From Inhella proteolytica (GTDB lineage: Bacteria > Pseudomonadota > Gammaproteobacteria > Burkholderiales > Burkholderiaceae_C), in NCBI RefSeq assembly GCF_016093275.1, contig NZ_JAEDAK010000014.1:60276-124275 (forward strand): a DNA stretch of 64,000 bases. Reading direction: 5' to 3'. Positions 26,869-39,524 of this stretch are shown in pieces (the first letter of the stretch is position 1; the number at the start of each line of letters is the position of its first letter). The translations under genes and the position numbers were made by a program. Below the pieces are notes generated by a model. It worked only from the letters and a program-made list of their open reading frames with translations, did no database searches and was not told where the DNA came from.

Positions 26869-28402
26869 AGCCCTGTTGCTGCAGCAAAGTCTGCTGCTGA
26901 GTGGCACCGTGGTAGCCCTGCTCTTGCTGCGCCCCTTGCTCAAGCGCTTGGGCGGCGCCCCGGCGCTGTACTTGGGCTGGATGGCGGTGCCGCTGGTGTT
27001 GCTCAGCCCCGCCCTGCCCCGGCCTGCGGCCACGGCACTGCCGCTGGCTTACACAGTCCAGTTGGGCGGCTGGTCAGCGGCCGCCGCCACGGCACCCGCT
27101 GGCGCCGCCATCCCGACGGCCCTGCCTTGGCTGAGCCTGTGGGCGCTCGGCGCCTTCGCGCTGGCGCTGCTGCTCGCCGGGCGCCAATGGCAGTTCCAGC
27201 GCCAGGTCCGCAGGCGCCGCCTGCCGGCGGGGCACAGCCCGGCCTGGGTCGGCCTGCTCAAGCCGCGCCTGCTTCTGCCCAGCGACTTCCGTGCGCGCTT
27301 CTCGCCCGAAGAGCGCTGCCTGATCCGTGCCCACGAGCGCGTGCATGCGCAAAGGCAGGACAACCTCTGGAACCTGCTGGCCGCCCTGCTGTGGCTGCTG
27401 CACTGGTTCAACCCGTTGGCCTGGTGGGCGCTGCGGCGCTTCCGCGCCGACCAGGAATTGGCCGCCGATGCTGCCGTGCTGCGCGCGCAGCCGGAGCAGA
27501 CGGGACGCTATCTGCGCACGCTGGCCAAAGCCCAACCCGGTGCGGCGACGCCGCTGGCCATCAGCCCCTTCGCGCCCCATCCCTTGATCGAAAGAATCAC
27601 CATGCTCCAGTCGCTTTCTCGCCGTGTCGCCCGTCCCTGGCTCGCCGTGCTGAGCTGCCTCGCCCTGCTGGGCAGCGCCTGGGCTCTGACACCCCCTGCA
27701 GCGCCGGCATCCGGACCTGCGGGGCAGAACCTGACCTATGCCGTGAGCAGCTATGTGAGCGATCGCCTGGTGGATGTGCAACGGGTCGAACTGGGCAGCC
27801 CGGGCCAGGCCTCGGTGCGCCTCAGCAGCTTCAAGCAGAAAGACTTGCTCGTGACCCTCAGTGGCCAGGCCCAGCAGGCCGACCGCTCACAGCGCGTGCA
27901 CGCCTATCTGAACCTGGGTTTTCCGAGGGTGACGATGTCAGAGGCCGAAGGCCTCATCAGCGTCGGCAAGCCGCTGCAAATCGCCGTCGACGAGCCCGAG
28001 CTGCGCCAGCAGCGGGCGGTGGTGACGATCGATCGCGTGGAACCGGGCCAGGGCGGCCTCAGCACTCCTGTGGACCCGGACCAGTCGGGGGCGGTGGAGC
28101 TGGAGCTGCGCGCCTTTGTAGACGGACAGTCCATCGACACGGTGCACACCCGTGGCGACCTGGGTCAGGACACCCGGATCGAATTGGGCCGCGACGGCCC
28201 CCTGCCGATCGCCGGAAAGCTGCGCATGCAAGCCCGGCTGCCCGCCTACCTGGACCTGCGCTTCGAGCTGCAGGTCGGGGGCCGCAACTTGCAGCCGCGG
28301 CTGATGGTCCCCAACGGTGAGTTGGCCACGCTGGAGTTCAACTCCGAAACCGATCGACGTGTGGTGCGGCTGGAAGTCAGGCCCCGCCGCATCATGCCCT
28401 GA
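26861..28402 (+). CDS. M56-family (BlaR1/MecR1-like) membrane metalloprotease-sensor
   Basis: 513 residues from the ATG at 26861 (GTG codons at 26855 and 26858 are alternatives). Seen: several N-terminal membrane segments; the zinc protease site HERVH (158-162) with a downstream Glu in the RADQELAADAAVL helix near 200; a further membrane segment near 255-272; then about 240 residues predicted to be outside the membrane. In BlaR1 this part is a penicillin-binding sensor, but here no SxxK, SxN or KTG triad is visible, so the ligand is probably not a beta-lactam. It most likely cleaves or activates cleavage of the BlaI-type repressor upstream. It abuts the convergent DUF3422 gene. Confidence 0.88.
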   Translation: MSEALLLQQSLLLSGTVVALLLLRPLLKRLGGAPALYLGWMAVPLVLLSPALPRPAATALPLAYTVQLGGWSAAAATAPAGAAIPTALPWLSLWALGAFALALLLAGRQWQFQRQVRRRRLPAGHSPAWVGLLKPRLLLPSDFRARFSPEERCLIRAHERVHAQRQDNLWNLLAALLWLLHWFNPLAWWALRRFRADQELAADAAVLRAQPEQTGRYLRTLAKAQPGAATPLAISPFAPHPLIERITMLQSLSRRVARPWLAVLSCLALLGSAWALTPPAAPASGPAGQNLTYAVSSYVSDRLVDVQRVELGSPGQASVRLSSFKQKDLLVTLSGQAQQADRSQRVHAYLNLGFPRVTMSEAEGLISVGKPLQIAVDEPELRQQRAVVTIDRVEPGQGGLSTPVDPDQSGAVELELRAFVDGQSIDTVHTRGDLGQDTRIELGRDGPLPIAGKLRMQARLPAYLDLRFELQVGGRNLQPRLMVPNGELATLEFNSETDRRVVRLEVRPRRIMP

Positions 28403-29761
28403 TCACTCCCCGCGCCGCAGCCGCCGCAAGCCCCAGGCCACCGCCCCCAGCACCGGCAGCACCGCCAGGGCCACCAGCGCATCGGCCGAGGGCCACCAGG
28501 CTGGCAGGCCGGGCAGCTTGGCCAGCGCCTTGGCGCCGTAGCCCACCAAGCCCAGCGCGTAGTAGCTGATGGCGACGACCGAGAGCCCCTCGACGGTCTG
28601 CTGCAGCTTCAGCTGCGCCTGCTGGCGCGTGGCCAGGGCGCGCAGCAGTTCCTGGTTGCCCTGCTCGCGCTGCGCCTCGATGCGCACACGCGCCAGGTTC
28701 ACCGCGCGGTTGATGCGCTCGCCCAAAGCGCCCAGGCGGCGCTCGGTGCTCTCGCAATAGGCCATGGCCGGGGCGAAGCGCCGGCTCAGGAAGCCGCTCA
28801 GGGTCTGCACGCCCATCATGCGCTGCTCGCGCAGGTCGTCCAGGCGCTGGCGCACCAGGGCGTGGTAGGCCCGCGTGGCGGAAAAGCGGTAGCCGCTGCG
28901 CGCGCTGGCGTGCTCCACCTCGGCGGCCAGCGCGGTCAGCTCGGCAAAGGCGGCGGCGTCGTCGGTGTCGGGTTCGTGCGCCAGGGCGTGCACGGCGGCC
29001 TGCAGGCGCTGCTCCAGCGCATCGAGCCGCTGGGACTCCTGCTGCGCCAGCGGAAAGCCCTGCATGGCCAGCATGCGGTAGGCCTCGATCTCGCACAGAC
29101 GCTGCGCCTCGCGCGCGGCCTGGTCGCGCGGCAGGCCAAAGTCCAGCACCACGAAGCGGGTGAAGCCGTCGGGGCCGAGCTGCAACTGGGTCAGCAGCGC
29201 GGCATTGCGGGCGTCGCCGATGAAGGCGCCCATCAGCGGGGCGCTGTCATCGCCGCCACCGCCTCGCAAGGCCTCGCGGCATTGGCCGAGCAGCTCGTCG
29301 TCGCCGCGCGCGGCCAGCATCAGCACATGGGTGGCGGCAATCAGGCGGCCGGCGTCGGGCTTCTGGAACTCGGCCAGCAGGGCCTGGGGCAGGTCGTCCA
29401 GGGTACCGATCTGCTGCAGCGCGGTGCGCGCCTGCAGCGGGTCCTGCGGCCAGGTCCAGGCGCTGAGCGGGCGGTTCAGCTGCCAGCTGACGAACTCGCC
29501 ATGGCGCTCGAACTTGAGCTCCCAGCCCGGGCCGGGCACGCGGGCGTGGCGCTGGCCGGGCAGCGGGTCGGGTGCACCCACCCAGCGACTGAGCGCCAGG
29601 AGCGCAGCGTCGGCGCGCTCGCTGGCCATGTCGGCCAGCGCCCAGTACGACACCACACAGGGCGCACGCGCCGGCAGCGCGGGGCGGGCATGCAGTTCCT
29701 GGTGCAGCGGCAGGTCCGAACGGGTCGGGAAGGCGGTCGGACTGGGTACGGGGCGCTCCAT
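28403..29761 (-). CDS. DUF3422 family membrane protein
   Basis: 452 residues. A widespread proteobacterial family without a known function. Seen: N-terminal LHQELHARPALPARAPCVVSY, WELKFERHGEF, YRFSATRAYHALVRQRLDDLRE, GVQTLSGFLSRRFAPAMAYCE and QQAQLKLQQTVEGLSVVAISYYA, all typical of the family. Two C-terminal hydrophobic segments flank the LPGLPAWWPS loop, so a cytoplasmic body anchored at the C-terminus is likely. The central part is a long helical, probably coiled-coil region. Transcribed alone. Confidence 0.92.
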   Translation of the reverse strand: MERPVPSPTAFPTRSDLPLHQELHARPALPARAPCVVSYWALADMASERADAALLALSRWVGAPDPLPGQRHARVPGPGWELKFERHGEFVSWQLNRPLSAWTWPQDPLQARTALQQIGTLDDLPQALLAEFQKPDAGRLIAATHVLMLAARGDDELLGQCREALRGGGGDDSAPLMGAFIGDARNAALLTQLQLGPDGFTRFVVLDFGLPRDQAAREAQRLCEIEAYRMLAMQGFPLAQQESQRLDALEQRLQAAVHALAHEPDTDDAAAFAELTALAAEVEHASARSGYRFSATRAYHALVRQRLDDLREQRMMGVQTLSGFLSRRFAPAMAYCESTERRLGALGERINRAVNLARVRIEAQREQGNQELLRALATRQQAQLKLQQTVEGLSVVAISYYALGLVGYGAKALAKLPGLPAWWPSADALVALAVLPVLGAVAWGLRRLRRGE

Positions 29762-29822
29762 GCGCCGATTCTGGGTGCCGCGCGTGAAAACCCGGCGTCA
29801 GCGGCCTTGGTGCCTGGGCAAT

Positions 29823-30269
29823 TCAGCGTTCGCCACTGGGTGCGCGCTGGAAGCGAAAGCGCTGCGTGCCTTCGGTGCCTTCCAACTCGGCCACCAGGTC
29901 GTCCGGCCCCTCCAGCCGGTAGCGGATGGACTTGGGGTGGTCGTGCTGCGGGTTCTCGAAGCGGGCCGAACCAGTCTCCAGCGCCGTCAGCCGGAACTCG
30001 GTGGGTGGGCGGCCCTGGGGCTGGGCCACATAGACGACCGAGCCGTCCTGGCGGAATTCGATGCGCAGGAACTCGAAGCCGACGGCACGCCGCGCCGCGC
30101 CTTCGCCCTTGAGGTTGCGGGCCACGCCGAGCATCAGGCCGCCGGCCGCGTCGGTCCAGCGCTCCTGCAGTTGCAGGCTGCCCAGGCGCCCTTCCCAGCT
30201 GCCTTGCATGAAGGCGAGATCGGCAGGGCTGGCGCTGAGGCCGGCGGCGAGCAGCAGGGTGGCGAGCAT
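29823..30269 (-). CDS. DUF6265-like exported protein
   Basis: 148 residues. Seen: a short N-terminal signal (LATLLLAAGLSASPA); then a lipocalin-like pattern: LAFMQGSWEGRLG, LQERWTDAAGGLMLGVARNLKG, FEFLRIEFRQDGSVVYVAQPQG, FENPQHDHPKSIRYRLEGPD. It matches the DUF6265 family, a small beta barrel of unknown ligand. It starts 15 bases after the LytTR regulator gene, so it may be the last gene of the LytS-LytTR operon. Confidence 0.8.
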   Translation of the reverse strand: MLATLLLAAGLSASPADLAFMQGSWEGRLGSLQLQERWTDAAGGLMLGVARNLKGEGAARRAVGFEFLRIEFRQDGSVVYVAQPQGRPPTEFRLTALETGSARFENPQHDHPKSIRYRLEGPDDLVAELEGTEGTQRFRFQRAPSGER

Positions 30270-30284
30270 GGCCGTCCGCGCCGT

Positions 30285-31100
30285 TCAGCCCGCCAGCGCC
30301 CGCAGCGCCTCACGCACCGCGGCGAGCTGGCGGCGTGACACCTGCAGCCATTCGTTGACGGGCGCCACGCGCACCGACCAGGTCTCGGCCGACTCCAGTT
30401 CGGCCGCGCCGAAATCCGCCGGCAGTTCCTCCTCGCCGGGCTGGTGACGCGCCAGTTCGCGCACCGCGGCCTTGGCCACCAGGGCGTTGCGGTGCACGCG
30501 CAGGAAACGGTGGCCCATGCGCTGCTCGATGTCGTTCAGACTGCCGTCCATCACGTAGCGGTGCTGGGCGGTGCGCACGGTCAGGTACTTGAGCTCGGCC
30601 TTGATGTAAAGCACTTCGGTCAGCGGCACCCGCAGCACACGGCCGCGCTCGTGGATGCTGAGCGCCTCGGACTCCTCGGTCGGGCGCGGTTCCAACTGGG
30701 CCGCAGCCTCGCGCTCGCGCAGGCGCTGCGCCACCCGCACCAGGGCGGACTGCAGGCGTTCGGCGCGGAAGGGCTTGGTCAGATAGTCCACCGCATCCAG
30801 GCCGAAGGCCTCGACAGCGTGCTTGGCATGCGCCGTGACGAACACCACCAGCGGGCTGCCGGGGCGGTGCTGCAGGGATTCCGCCAGCATCAGCCCGTCG
30901 GGCCCGGGCATCTGAATGTCCAGCAGCACCAGGTCGCAGCCATGCTCGCGCAGCCAGGTTTGGGCGGCGGAAGCGGTGCCAACCTCGGCCACCACCTCGG
31001 CATGGGGGTCGCGGCAGGTTTCGAGCAACGTGCGCAGGCGCGCGCGGGCCAGGGGTTCGTCATCGGCGATCAGGACACGCAGGGGCGGCTGGGTGAGCAT
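30285..31100 (-). CDS. LytTR-family response regulator (AlgR/LytR type)
   Basis: 271 residues from the ATG at 31100; the open frame extends further only across the kinase gene. Seen: receiver domain with VLIADDEPLARARL, phosphoacceptor Asp in DLVLLDIQMPGPDG (near 61), VFVTAHAKHA and DYLTKPF; a linker; then a LytTR DNA-binding domain (VLYIKAELKYLTVRT, YVMDGSLNDIEQRM, FLRVHRNALVAK). It pairs with the histidine kinase 13 bases upstream. The pair sits beside argH as algR/algZ do in pseudomonads. Confidence 0.95.
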   Translation of the reverse strand: MLTQPPLRVLIADDEPLARARLRTLLETCRDPHAEVVAEVGTASAAQTWLREHGCDLVLLDIQMPGPDGLMLAESLQHRPGSPLVVFVTAHAKHAVEAFGLDAVDYLTKPFRAERLQSALVRVAQRLREREAAAQLEPRPTEESEALSIHERGRVLRVPLTEVLYIKAELKYLTVRTAQHRYVMDGSLNDIEQRMGHRFLRVHRNALVAKAAVRELARHQPGEEELPADFGAAELESAETWSVRVAPVNEWLQVSRRQLAAVREALRALAG

Positions 31101-31113
31101 GCAGAGAACTTCC

Positions 31114-32166
31114 CTACAGAGGTAAGGTGATGCGGACGCAGTATTGCTGGGGCGTGACCTCGATTTCCATGTTGGCGGCAACATCGTGCAACAGCGCCAA
31201 GCGCTCCCGCACGTTCGCCAGCGCCAGCCCATGCCCGCCCTGCCCCGGCGCAGCCAGGGTGTTGCAGACCGAGAGTTCGGCGCTGCCGGCACGCCGGCGC
31301 GTGCGCACCCACAGCTCGCCACCGGCCTCGTTGGGCTCCACGCCGTAACGCACGGCGTTTTCCACCAGGGGCTGCAGCAGCAGCGGGGGCACCCGGGCCG
31401 CGGCGCAGGTCGGGTCCAGCTCCCAGTGCTGGCGCAGGCGCTCGCCAAAGCGCAGTTGCTCGATGTCCAGGTAGCGGCGTGCCAGTTCGATCTCGTCGGC
31501 CAGTGTGCAAGCCTGCTCGTCGGGCGCCAGCGCCGCCTGAAAGAGCTCGCCCAGGTCTTCCAGCACCTGCTCGGCCTGCTGCGGGTTCACGCGCACCAGG
31601 GCGATGGCGGTGTTGAGGGTGTTGAACAGGAAGTGCGGCCGGATGCGCGCCTGCAGTTCCACCCAGCGCGCCTGCATGCCGCTGGGCGCCTGGGCACGCG
31701 CGCGCAGCAGCAGCGCCTGCACCAGAAAAGCCGCCGCCGTGGCCCCGCAGGCAGCCACCGCCACGCCGCGAAAGGGGCTGACCGGGTCGGCCCCCACCAG
31801 GTCCATGAAGCGGGCCCCCAACCACCAGGGCGCCCAGGCGCACAGGGCTCCCAGCGCCATCAGGGCCAGGCGCACGCGCAGCATCGGCCAGGCCGCCAGG
31901 CGCAGGTGCAGGCCGCACACCACCAGCAACCAGGCCATCAGGGCCGGCACGCTGACGGCACTGGCCTCCATGAAGCCCTCCAGCCATTCCGCCGGGCTAC
32001 GGGCCAGGGTAGCCAGCAGCAAGGCCAGCAGGCCCTGCACACCCAGCAGCGCACGCAGCACCACGCCGACATGGCAAAGCTCGAACACGGGCAGCGCCAG
32101 CACAGGGGGCTCGCTGCGGTCCACGCGCTCGGCGTATTGGGAAACTGGGGCTTCGGTCTGCGTCAT
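31114..32166 (-). CDS. LytS/AlgZ-type sensor histidine kinase
   Basis: 350 residues. Seen: several membrane segments in the first 170 residues with no obvious extracytoplasmic domain; the His_kinase block RIRPHFLFNTLNTAIALV with the phosphorylated His; DEIELARRYLDIEQLRFGERL; and an ATPase region PPLLLQPLVENAVRYGV with GHGLALANVRERLALL. It phosphorylates the LytTR regulator downstream. It is divergent from argH across only 47 bases. Confidence 0.94.
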   Translation of the reverse strand: MTQTEAPVSQYAERVDRSEPPVLALPVFELCHVGVVLRALLGVQGLLALLLATLARSPAEWLEGFMEASAVSVPALMAWLLVVCGLHLRLAAWPMLRVRLALMALGALCAWAPWWLGARFMDLVGADPVSPFRGVAVAACGATAAAFLVQALLLRARAQAPSGMQARWVELQARIRPHFLFNTLNTAIALVRVNPQQAEQVLEDLGELFQAALAPDEQACTLADEIELARRYLDIEQLRFGERLRQHWELDPTCAAARVPPLLLQPLVENAVRYGVEPNEAGGELWVRTRRRAGSAELSVCNTLAAPGQGGHGLALANVRERLALLHDVAANMEIEVTPQQYCVRITLPL

Positions 32167-32213
32167 GGGGTGATTCCTAGAATCCTAGGCTTCCTTGCTG
32201 CCTTTGCGCCTCC

Positions 32214-33606
<1,393 letters not shown>

Positions 33607-33614
<8 letters not shown>

Positions 33615-34812
33615 GCGCTGGATCGCCCATCTCGACATGGACGCGTTCTACGCGTCCGTCGAGCTGCTGCGCTATCCGCAGCTCAAGGGCCAGCCGGTGG
33701 TCATCGGCGGCCGGCGCGAACACCAGCCGCGCGCCGGGGCCGACGGCCAGCTGCAGTTCTCCCGTCTGCGCGACTACACCGGCCGCGGCGTCATCACCAC
33801 CGCCACCTACGCGGCGCGCGCCTTTGGCGTGCGCTCCGGCCTGGGCCTGATGAAGGCCGCCCAGCTGGCGCCGGACTGCATCCTGCTGCCGGTGGACTTC
33901 GAGGCCTACCGCGCGGCCTCGCGCCGCTTCAAAGCCGCCGTGCGCGAGATCGCCCCAGTCATCGAGGACCGCGGCATTGATGAGATCTACATCGACCTGA
34001 GCGAACTGGCCCAAGGGCGCGGCAGCGTGGCGCACGACCCTCTGGGTGGGCTGAAGCAGCTCGCGCAGGACATCAAGAACAACGTGCGTGCCGCCACTGC
34101 CCTCACCTGCTCCATCGGTCTGGCGCCCAACAAGCTGCTGGCCAAGATCGCCAGCGAGCTCGACAAGCCCGATGGCCTGACCCTGATCCGGCCCGAGGAC
34201 CTGGCCACGCGCATCTGGCCGCTGAGCGTGCGCGCCATCAACGGCGTCGGCCCCAAGGCCGCGCAGCGCCTGGAAGACCTGGGGGTGCACAGCATTGGCG
34301 AGTTGGCCGCCTGCGACCCGGCCTGGCTGATCCAGCGCTTCGGCAAGAGCTACGGCGCCTGGCTGCACGAATCCGCCCACGGCCGCGACGAACGCCCGGT
34401 GGTCACGCACAGCGAATCGGTCTCGATCAGCCACGAGACCACCTTCGAGCGCGACCTGCACGCGGTGCGCGACAAAGCCGAGCTGGGCGCCATCCTGGAC
34501 CGACTCTGCGAGGCGCTGGCGCGCGATCTGGCAAAGAAGAACTTGAGTGCACGCACCATCGGCATCAAGCTGCGCTTTGAGGGCTTCAAGACCGTCACAC
34601 GGGATCAGACCCTGGAAGCCCCGGTGCAAGCTGCCGCCGACATCCGCCACGCCGCCGGGCTGTGCCTGAAGCGGGTGGACTTGAGCAAGCGCCTGCGCCT
34701 GATGGGGGTGCGGGCGGCGGGATTGGAGGCGACCGGCGCAGGGCAGTCCAGTGCCCCGCGCGCCCGGGTCAAGTCAGAACGCCCCAGCAACCAATCCCTG
34801 TTTGACGAATGA
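33607..34812 (+). CDS. dinB: DNA polymerase IV (Y family)
   Basis: 401 residues. Error-prone translesion polymerase. Seen: the first catalytic Asp in [15 protein letters not shown] (near residue 10), [12 protein letters not shown] with the paired acidic residues, the [20 protein letters not shown] block, the helix-hairpin-helix [16 protein letters not shown], and a C-terminal clamp-binding QSLF three residues before the end. The first ATG lies inside the catalytic block, so a TTG at 33607, overlapping argH by eight bases, is the likely start. An extra segment of about 15 residues ([19 protein letters not shown]) follows VVIGGRR, where many DinB proteins are shorter. No LexA-type box was found at its start; it probably depends on the argH promoter. 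Confidence 0.94.
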
Positions 34813-34850
34813 GAAAGGGCCCGCAGGCCCCTGACGCTTCAACCAGCACC

Positions 34851-35028
34851 CCCACCTCGCAGCTTGCAAGCCGCTCGGAGTGATGAGGCACGGAGATCTG
34901 GCTGCCTGCCAGCATCACCCCCACCTCGCGGCTTGCAGGCCGCTCGGAGTGATGAGGCACGGAGATCTCGCTGCCTGCCAGCATCACCCCCACCTCGCGG
35001 CTTGCAGGCCGCTCGGAGTGATGAGGCA
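34851..35028. repeat. 69-nt tandem repeat, about 2.6 units
   Basis: Units begin at 34851, 34920 and 34989 with the same 10 bases (CCCACCTCGC) and differ at only a few positions; the third stops after about 40 bases. Each unit holds GCGGC...GCCGC and a longer dyad (AGTGATG-AGGCA ... TGCCT-n-CATCAC) with AGATCT at its middle. It lies between the convergent ends of dinB and guaA. The length is a multiple of three, so an antisense frame stays open through it, but I see no sign of real coding. Confidence 0.92.
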
Positions 35029-35055
35029 GCCGACCGTCCTCAGGACGGTCGGCTG
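35027..35055. terminator. Hairpin between dinB and guaA (probable bidirectional terminator)
   Basis: A perfect 14-bp inverted repeat (CAGCCGACCGTCCT / AGGACGGTCGGCTG) with a one-base centre lies 6 bases past the guaA stop. There is no T run on either strand, so termination may need Rho or the neighbouring repeats. Confidence 0.55.
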
Positions 35056-35061
35056 TCCACA

Positions 35062-36666
35062 TCACTCCCACTCGATCGTCGCCGGCGGCTTGGAGCTGAC
35101 GTCGTAGGTCACGCGGTTGATGCCACGCACCTCGTTGATGATGCGACCCGACACCTTCTTCAAGAGCCCATAGGGCAGCTCGGCCCAGTCGGCGGTCATG
35201 AAGTCGCTGGTCTGCACGGCGCGCAGGGCCACCACGTAGTCGTAGGTGCGGCCGTCACCCATCACGCCCACGCTCTTCACGGGCAGGAACACGGTGAAGG
35301 CCTGGCTGGTCAGTTCGTACCAGCTCTTGCCCGTGGCTTCGTCCTTCCAGCCACGCAGCTCCTCGATGAAGATGGCGTCGGCGCGGCGCAGCAGATCCGC
35401 GTACTCCTTCTTCACCTCGCCGAGGATGCGCACGCCCAGGCCGGGGCCCGGGAAGGGGTGGCGGTAGACCATTTCGGCGGGCAGGCCGAGCGCCACGCCC
35501 AGTGCGCGCACCTCGTCCTTGAAGAGCTCGCGCAGCGGCTCCAGCAGCTTCAGGCCCAGCTGCTCGGGCAGGCCACCGACGTTGTGGTGGCTCTTGATGG
35601 TGGTGGCCTTCTTGGTCTTGGTGCCGCCGCTCTCCACCACGTCCGGGTAGATGGTGCCCTGGGCCAGCCACTTGGCGCCCTTGTGGCCACGGTCGCCGGC
35701 CTTGAGCTTCTCGGCTTCGGCCTTGAACACGTCCACGAACAGGCGGCCGATGATCTTGCGCTTCTGCTCCGGGTCGGTCACGCCGGCCAGTTCTTTCAGG
35801 AAGAGTTCGCTGGCGTCCACGCGCACCACATGGGCGTGCAGCTTGCCTTCGAACATCTCCATCACCGCGTCGCCCTCGTTCAGGCGCAGCAGGCCGTGGT
35901 CGACGAACACGCAGGTCAGCTGGTCGCCGATGGCGCGGTGGATCAGTGCCGCGGCCACGGAGGAATCGACCCCGCCGGACAGGCCGAGGATGACCTCCTC
36001 GTCCCCCACCTGCTCGCGGATCTTGGCGACCGCCTCGTCGATGTACGAGCCCATCTGCCAGTCGCCCTGGCACCCGGCGATGTCGCGCACGAAGCGGCGC
36101 AGCATGGCCTCACCCTTCAGGGTGTGCGTCACCTCGGGGTGGAACTGCACGGCGTAGAAGTGGCGGCTCTCGTCGGCCATGCCGGCGATCGGGCAGCTGG
36201 GCGTGCTGGCCATCAGCTTGAAGCCGGGCGGCAGCGCGCTGACCTTGTCGCCATGGCTCATCCAGACCTTGAGCATGCCGTGGCCCTCGGGCGTGGCGAA
36301 GTCCTCGATGCCGCTGAGCAGCTGCGTGTGGCCGTGCGCGCGCACCTCGGCGTAGCCGAACTCACGGTGGTCGCTCCAGCTCACCTGGCCGCCCAGTTGC
36401 ACGGCCATGGTCTGCATGCCGTAGCAGATGCCCAGCACCGGCACACCCTGCTGCCAGACCTGGGCCGGCGCGCGCAGCTCATGGTCTTCGTAGGTGGAGG
36501 CATGGCTGCCACTCAGGATGATGGCCTTGGGCATGAAGGCCTTGATGAAATCGTCCGAGACATCGTTCGGGTGGATTTCGCAATACACCTGGGCTTCGCG
36601 CACGCGACGTGCGATGAGCTGGGTGACTTGCGAGCCGAAGTCGAGGATCAGGACCTTGTCATGCAT
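35062..36666 (-). CDS. guaA: GMP synthase (glutamine-hydrolysing)
   Basis: 534 residues. It aminates XMP to GMP with glutamine and ATP. Seen: the class I glutaminase domain with [20 protein letters not shown], the nucleophile Cys in GICYGMQ (near 80), and FHPEVTH; the ATP-pyrophosphatase P-loop [21 protein letters not shown]; and the C-terminal dimerisation domain [11 protein letters not shown] with [22 protein letters not shown] ending (here [17 protein letters not shown]). It overlaps the MFS gene upstream by eight bases. With guaB, also in this window, it completes IMP to GMP. Confidence 0.98.
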   Translation of the reverse strand: MHDKVLILDFGSQVTQLIARRVREAQVYCEIHPNDVSDDFIKAFMPKAIILSGSHASTYEDHELRAPAQVWQQGVPVLGICYGMQTMAVQLGGQVSWSDHREFGYAEVRAHGHTQLLSGIEDFATPEGHGMLKVWMSHGDKVSALPPGFKLMASTPSCPIAGMADESRHFYAVQFHPEVTHTLKGEAMLRRFVRDIAGCQGDWQMGSYIDEAVAKIREQVGDEEVILGLSGGVDSSVAAALIHRAIGDQLTCVFVDHGLLRLNEGDAVMEMFEGKLHAHVVRVDASELFLKELAGVTDPEQKRKIIGRLFVDVFKAEAEKLKAGDRGHKGAKWLAQGTIYPDVVESGGTKTKKATTIKSHHNVGGLPEQLGLKLLEPLRELFKDEVRALGVALGLPAEMVYRHPFPGPGLGVRILGEVKKEYADLLRRADAIFIEELRGWKDEATGKSWYELTSQAFTVFLPVKSVGVMGDGRTYDYVVALRAVQTSDFMTADWAELPYGLLKKVSGRIINEVRGINRVTYDVSSKPPATIEWE

Positions 36667-37897
36667 GGGAATTCACCTGAAGAGCAGCTTGGGAAGGATG
36701 GCGGCGCTGGTAGGACAGCGCGAAGACGAGGGCCAGGGCCTGCAGCGCGGCGCAGAGCAGGAAGGGCGCGCCGATGCGCCAGTCGCCCTGCGGCAGATGG
36801 GCCACGAGCGTCAGCAGGCCCGGGCCGATCAGCGGACCCAGAACGGCCATCAGGCTGTTCAGGCCGGCCACCGCGCCCATCGTGGCGCCCTGGCGCGTGG
36901 CGTCCACGCTGTTGGAGACGATGCTCTGGATCGCCGCCGACGCGGCGTAGCCAAAGACGTTGAAAACGATCAGCACGATCAGCATCCAGCCCTGCGGCAC
37001 CAGGGCCCAACCGAGATAGGTCAGGCTGCTGGACACGAGCGAGAGCACCACCAGGCGCGGCGTGGCGAAGCGCTTGAGCAGGCGCGGCAGCAGGAAACCC
37101 TGCACCAGCACCGACATGAAGCCGACGGCAAACAGCGACAGGCCGTTCTCCTTCGGCCCCCAGCCGAACTTGAAGGTGGTGAACAGCACCCAGCTGGCAT
37201 GCAGGATGAACTGCGCCAGGGCCGAGAGACCGATCACCACCACCAGCACGCCCACATCCTTGAGCTCGCCGAGCTTCTTCAGACTGCTGACGGGGTTGGC
37301 GGTGCGCCAGTCGAAGGCGCGGCGCTTGTCCTGCGGCAGCGACTCCGGCAGCACGAAGTAGCCATAGGCCAGGTTCACCAGGGCCAGGCAGCCGGCGACG
37401 ACGAAGGGCAGGCGCAAATCGATCGCACCCAGCATGCCGCCCGTAGCCGGGCCGAGGATGAAGCCGATGCCGAAGGCCGCACCCAGCTGACCGAAGCGCT
37501 TGGCGCGCTCGGCCGGGGCCGTGATGTCCGCTACATAGGCGTTGGCCACCGAGATGTTGGCCTGCATGGCGCCGCTGACGAGGCGAATGGCCACCAGCAT
37601 CCACAGCGCCGTGGCGGCGGCGGTGACGAAGAAGGACAGAGCCAACCCGCTGAAGCCCAGCAGCAGCACGGGCCGGCGGCCGTACTGGTCGGACAGTGCG
37701 CCCAGGATGGGCGAGCCGATGAAGTTGGCCAGGCCGAAGGCGCCGGCCACCCAGAGATAGGCCACCGCGTGGTCGGCCTGGCTGCTGGAAAAGCTGCCCG
37801 CGATGGCCGGCAGCACCGGGATGATGAGCCCGATGCTGATCATGTCGATCAGCACCGTGGCGAAGATAAAGGCCATCGAGGCCTGGCGGTTTTGCAT
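36659..37897 (-). CDS. MFS transporter, TCR/Tet-like
   Basis: 412 residues with about 12 hydrophobic segments. Seen: N-terminal [18 protein letters not shown], the loop 2-3 signature [16 protein letters not shown], and the antiporter-type motif C region [16 protein letters not shown] in segment 5. These place it with the TetA-like 12-segment drug or metabolite/H+ antiporters. It lies between guaB and guaA and overlaps guaA by eight bases, so it is probably translated together with guaA. Substrate unknown; a purine-related export role is only a guess from position. Confidence 0.9.
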   Translation of the reverse strand: MQNRQASMAFIFATVLIDMISIGLIIPVLPAIAGSFSSSQADHAVAYLWVAGAFGLANFIGSPILGALSDQYGRRPVLLLGFSGLALSFFVTAAATALWMLVAIRLVSGAMQANISVANAYVADITAPAERAKRFGQLGAAFGIGFILGPATGGMLGAIDLRLPFVVAGCLALVNLAYGYFVLPESLPQDKRRAFDWRTANPVSSLKKLGELKDVGVLVVVIGLSALAQFILHASWVLFTTFKFGWGPKENGLSLFAVGFMSVLVQGFLLPRLLKRFATPRLVVLSLVSSSLTYLGWALVPQGWMLIVLIVFNVFGYAASAAIQSIVSNSVDATRQGATMGAVAGLNSLMAVLGPLIGPGLLTLVAHLPQGDWRIGAPFLLCAALQALALVFALSYQRRHPSQAALQVNSHA

Positions 37898-37906
37898 TGC
37901 TCAAAC

Positions 37907-37935
37907 GACAAGGCGGGGAGTGCCCCCGCCTTGTC
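37907..37935 (-). terminator. Hairpin after guaB
   Basis: A perfect 12-bp stem (GACAAGGCGGGG / CCCCGCCTTGTC), loop AGTGC, lies between guaB and the MFS gene. The minus-strand sequence after it is TCGTTTGAG, a weak T tail, so partial termination is likely. Confidence 0.65.
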
Positions 37936-37949
37936 TGCCTTTCAGTCGC

Positions 37950-39448
<1,499 letters not shown>

Positions 39449-39524
39449 GAGAGCACCGCGGGTAAGCCCTGGCGGGGCAGGGTCGGGCTAGACTGACCGC
39501 TCGCTGTTCACCCGCCTGACCACC

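Noticed and set aside
26861..28402. Beta-lactam sensor (true BlaR1)
   Set aside because: The sensor region lacks the SxxK/SxN/KTG motifs, and no beta-lactamase is adjacent.
34769..35071. 100-codon minus-strand frame through the 69-nt repeats, with a 23-residue protein repeat
   Set aside because: The frame stays open only because 69 is a multiple of three. There is no ribosome-binding site or known domain, and it overlaps the ends of both neighbouring genes.
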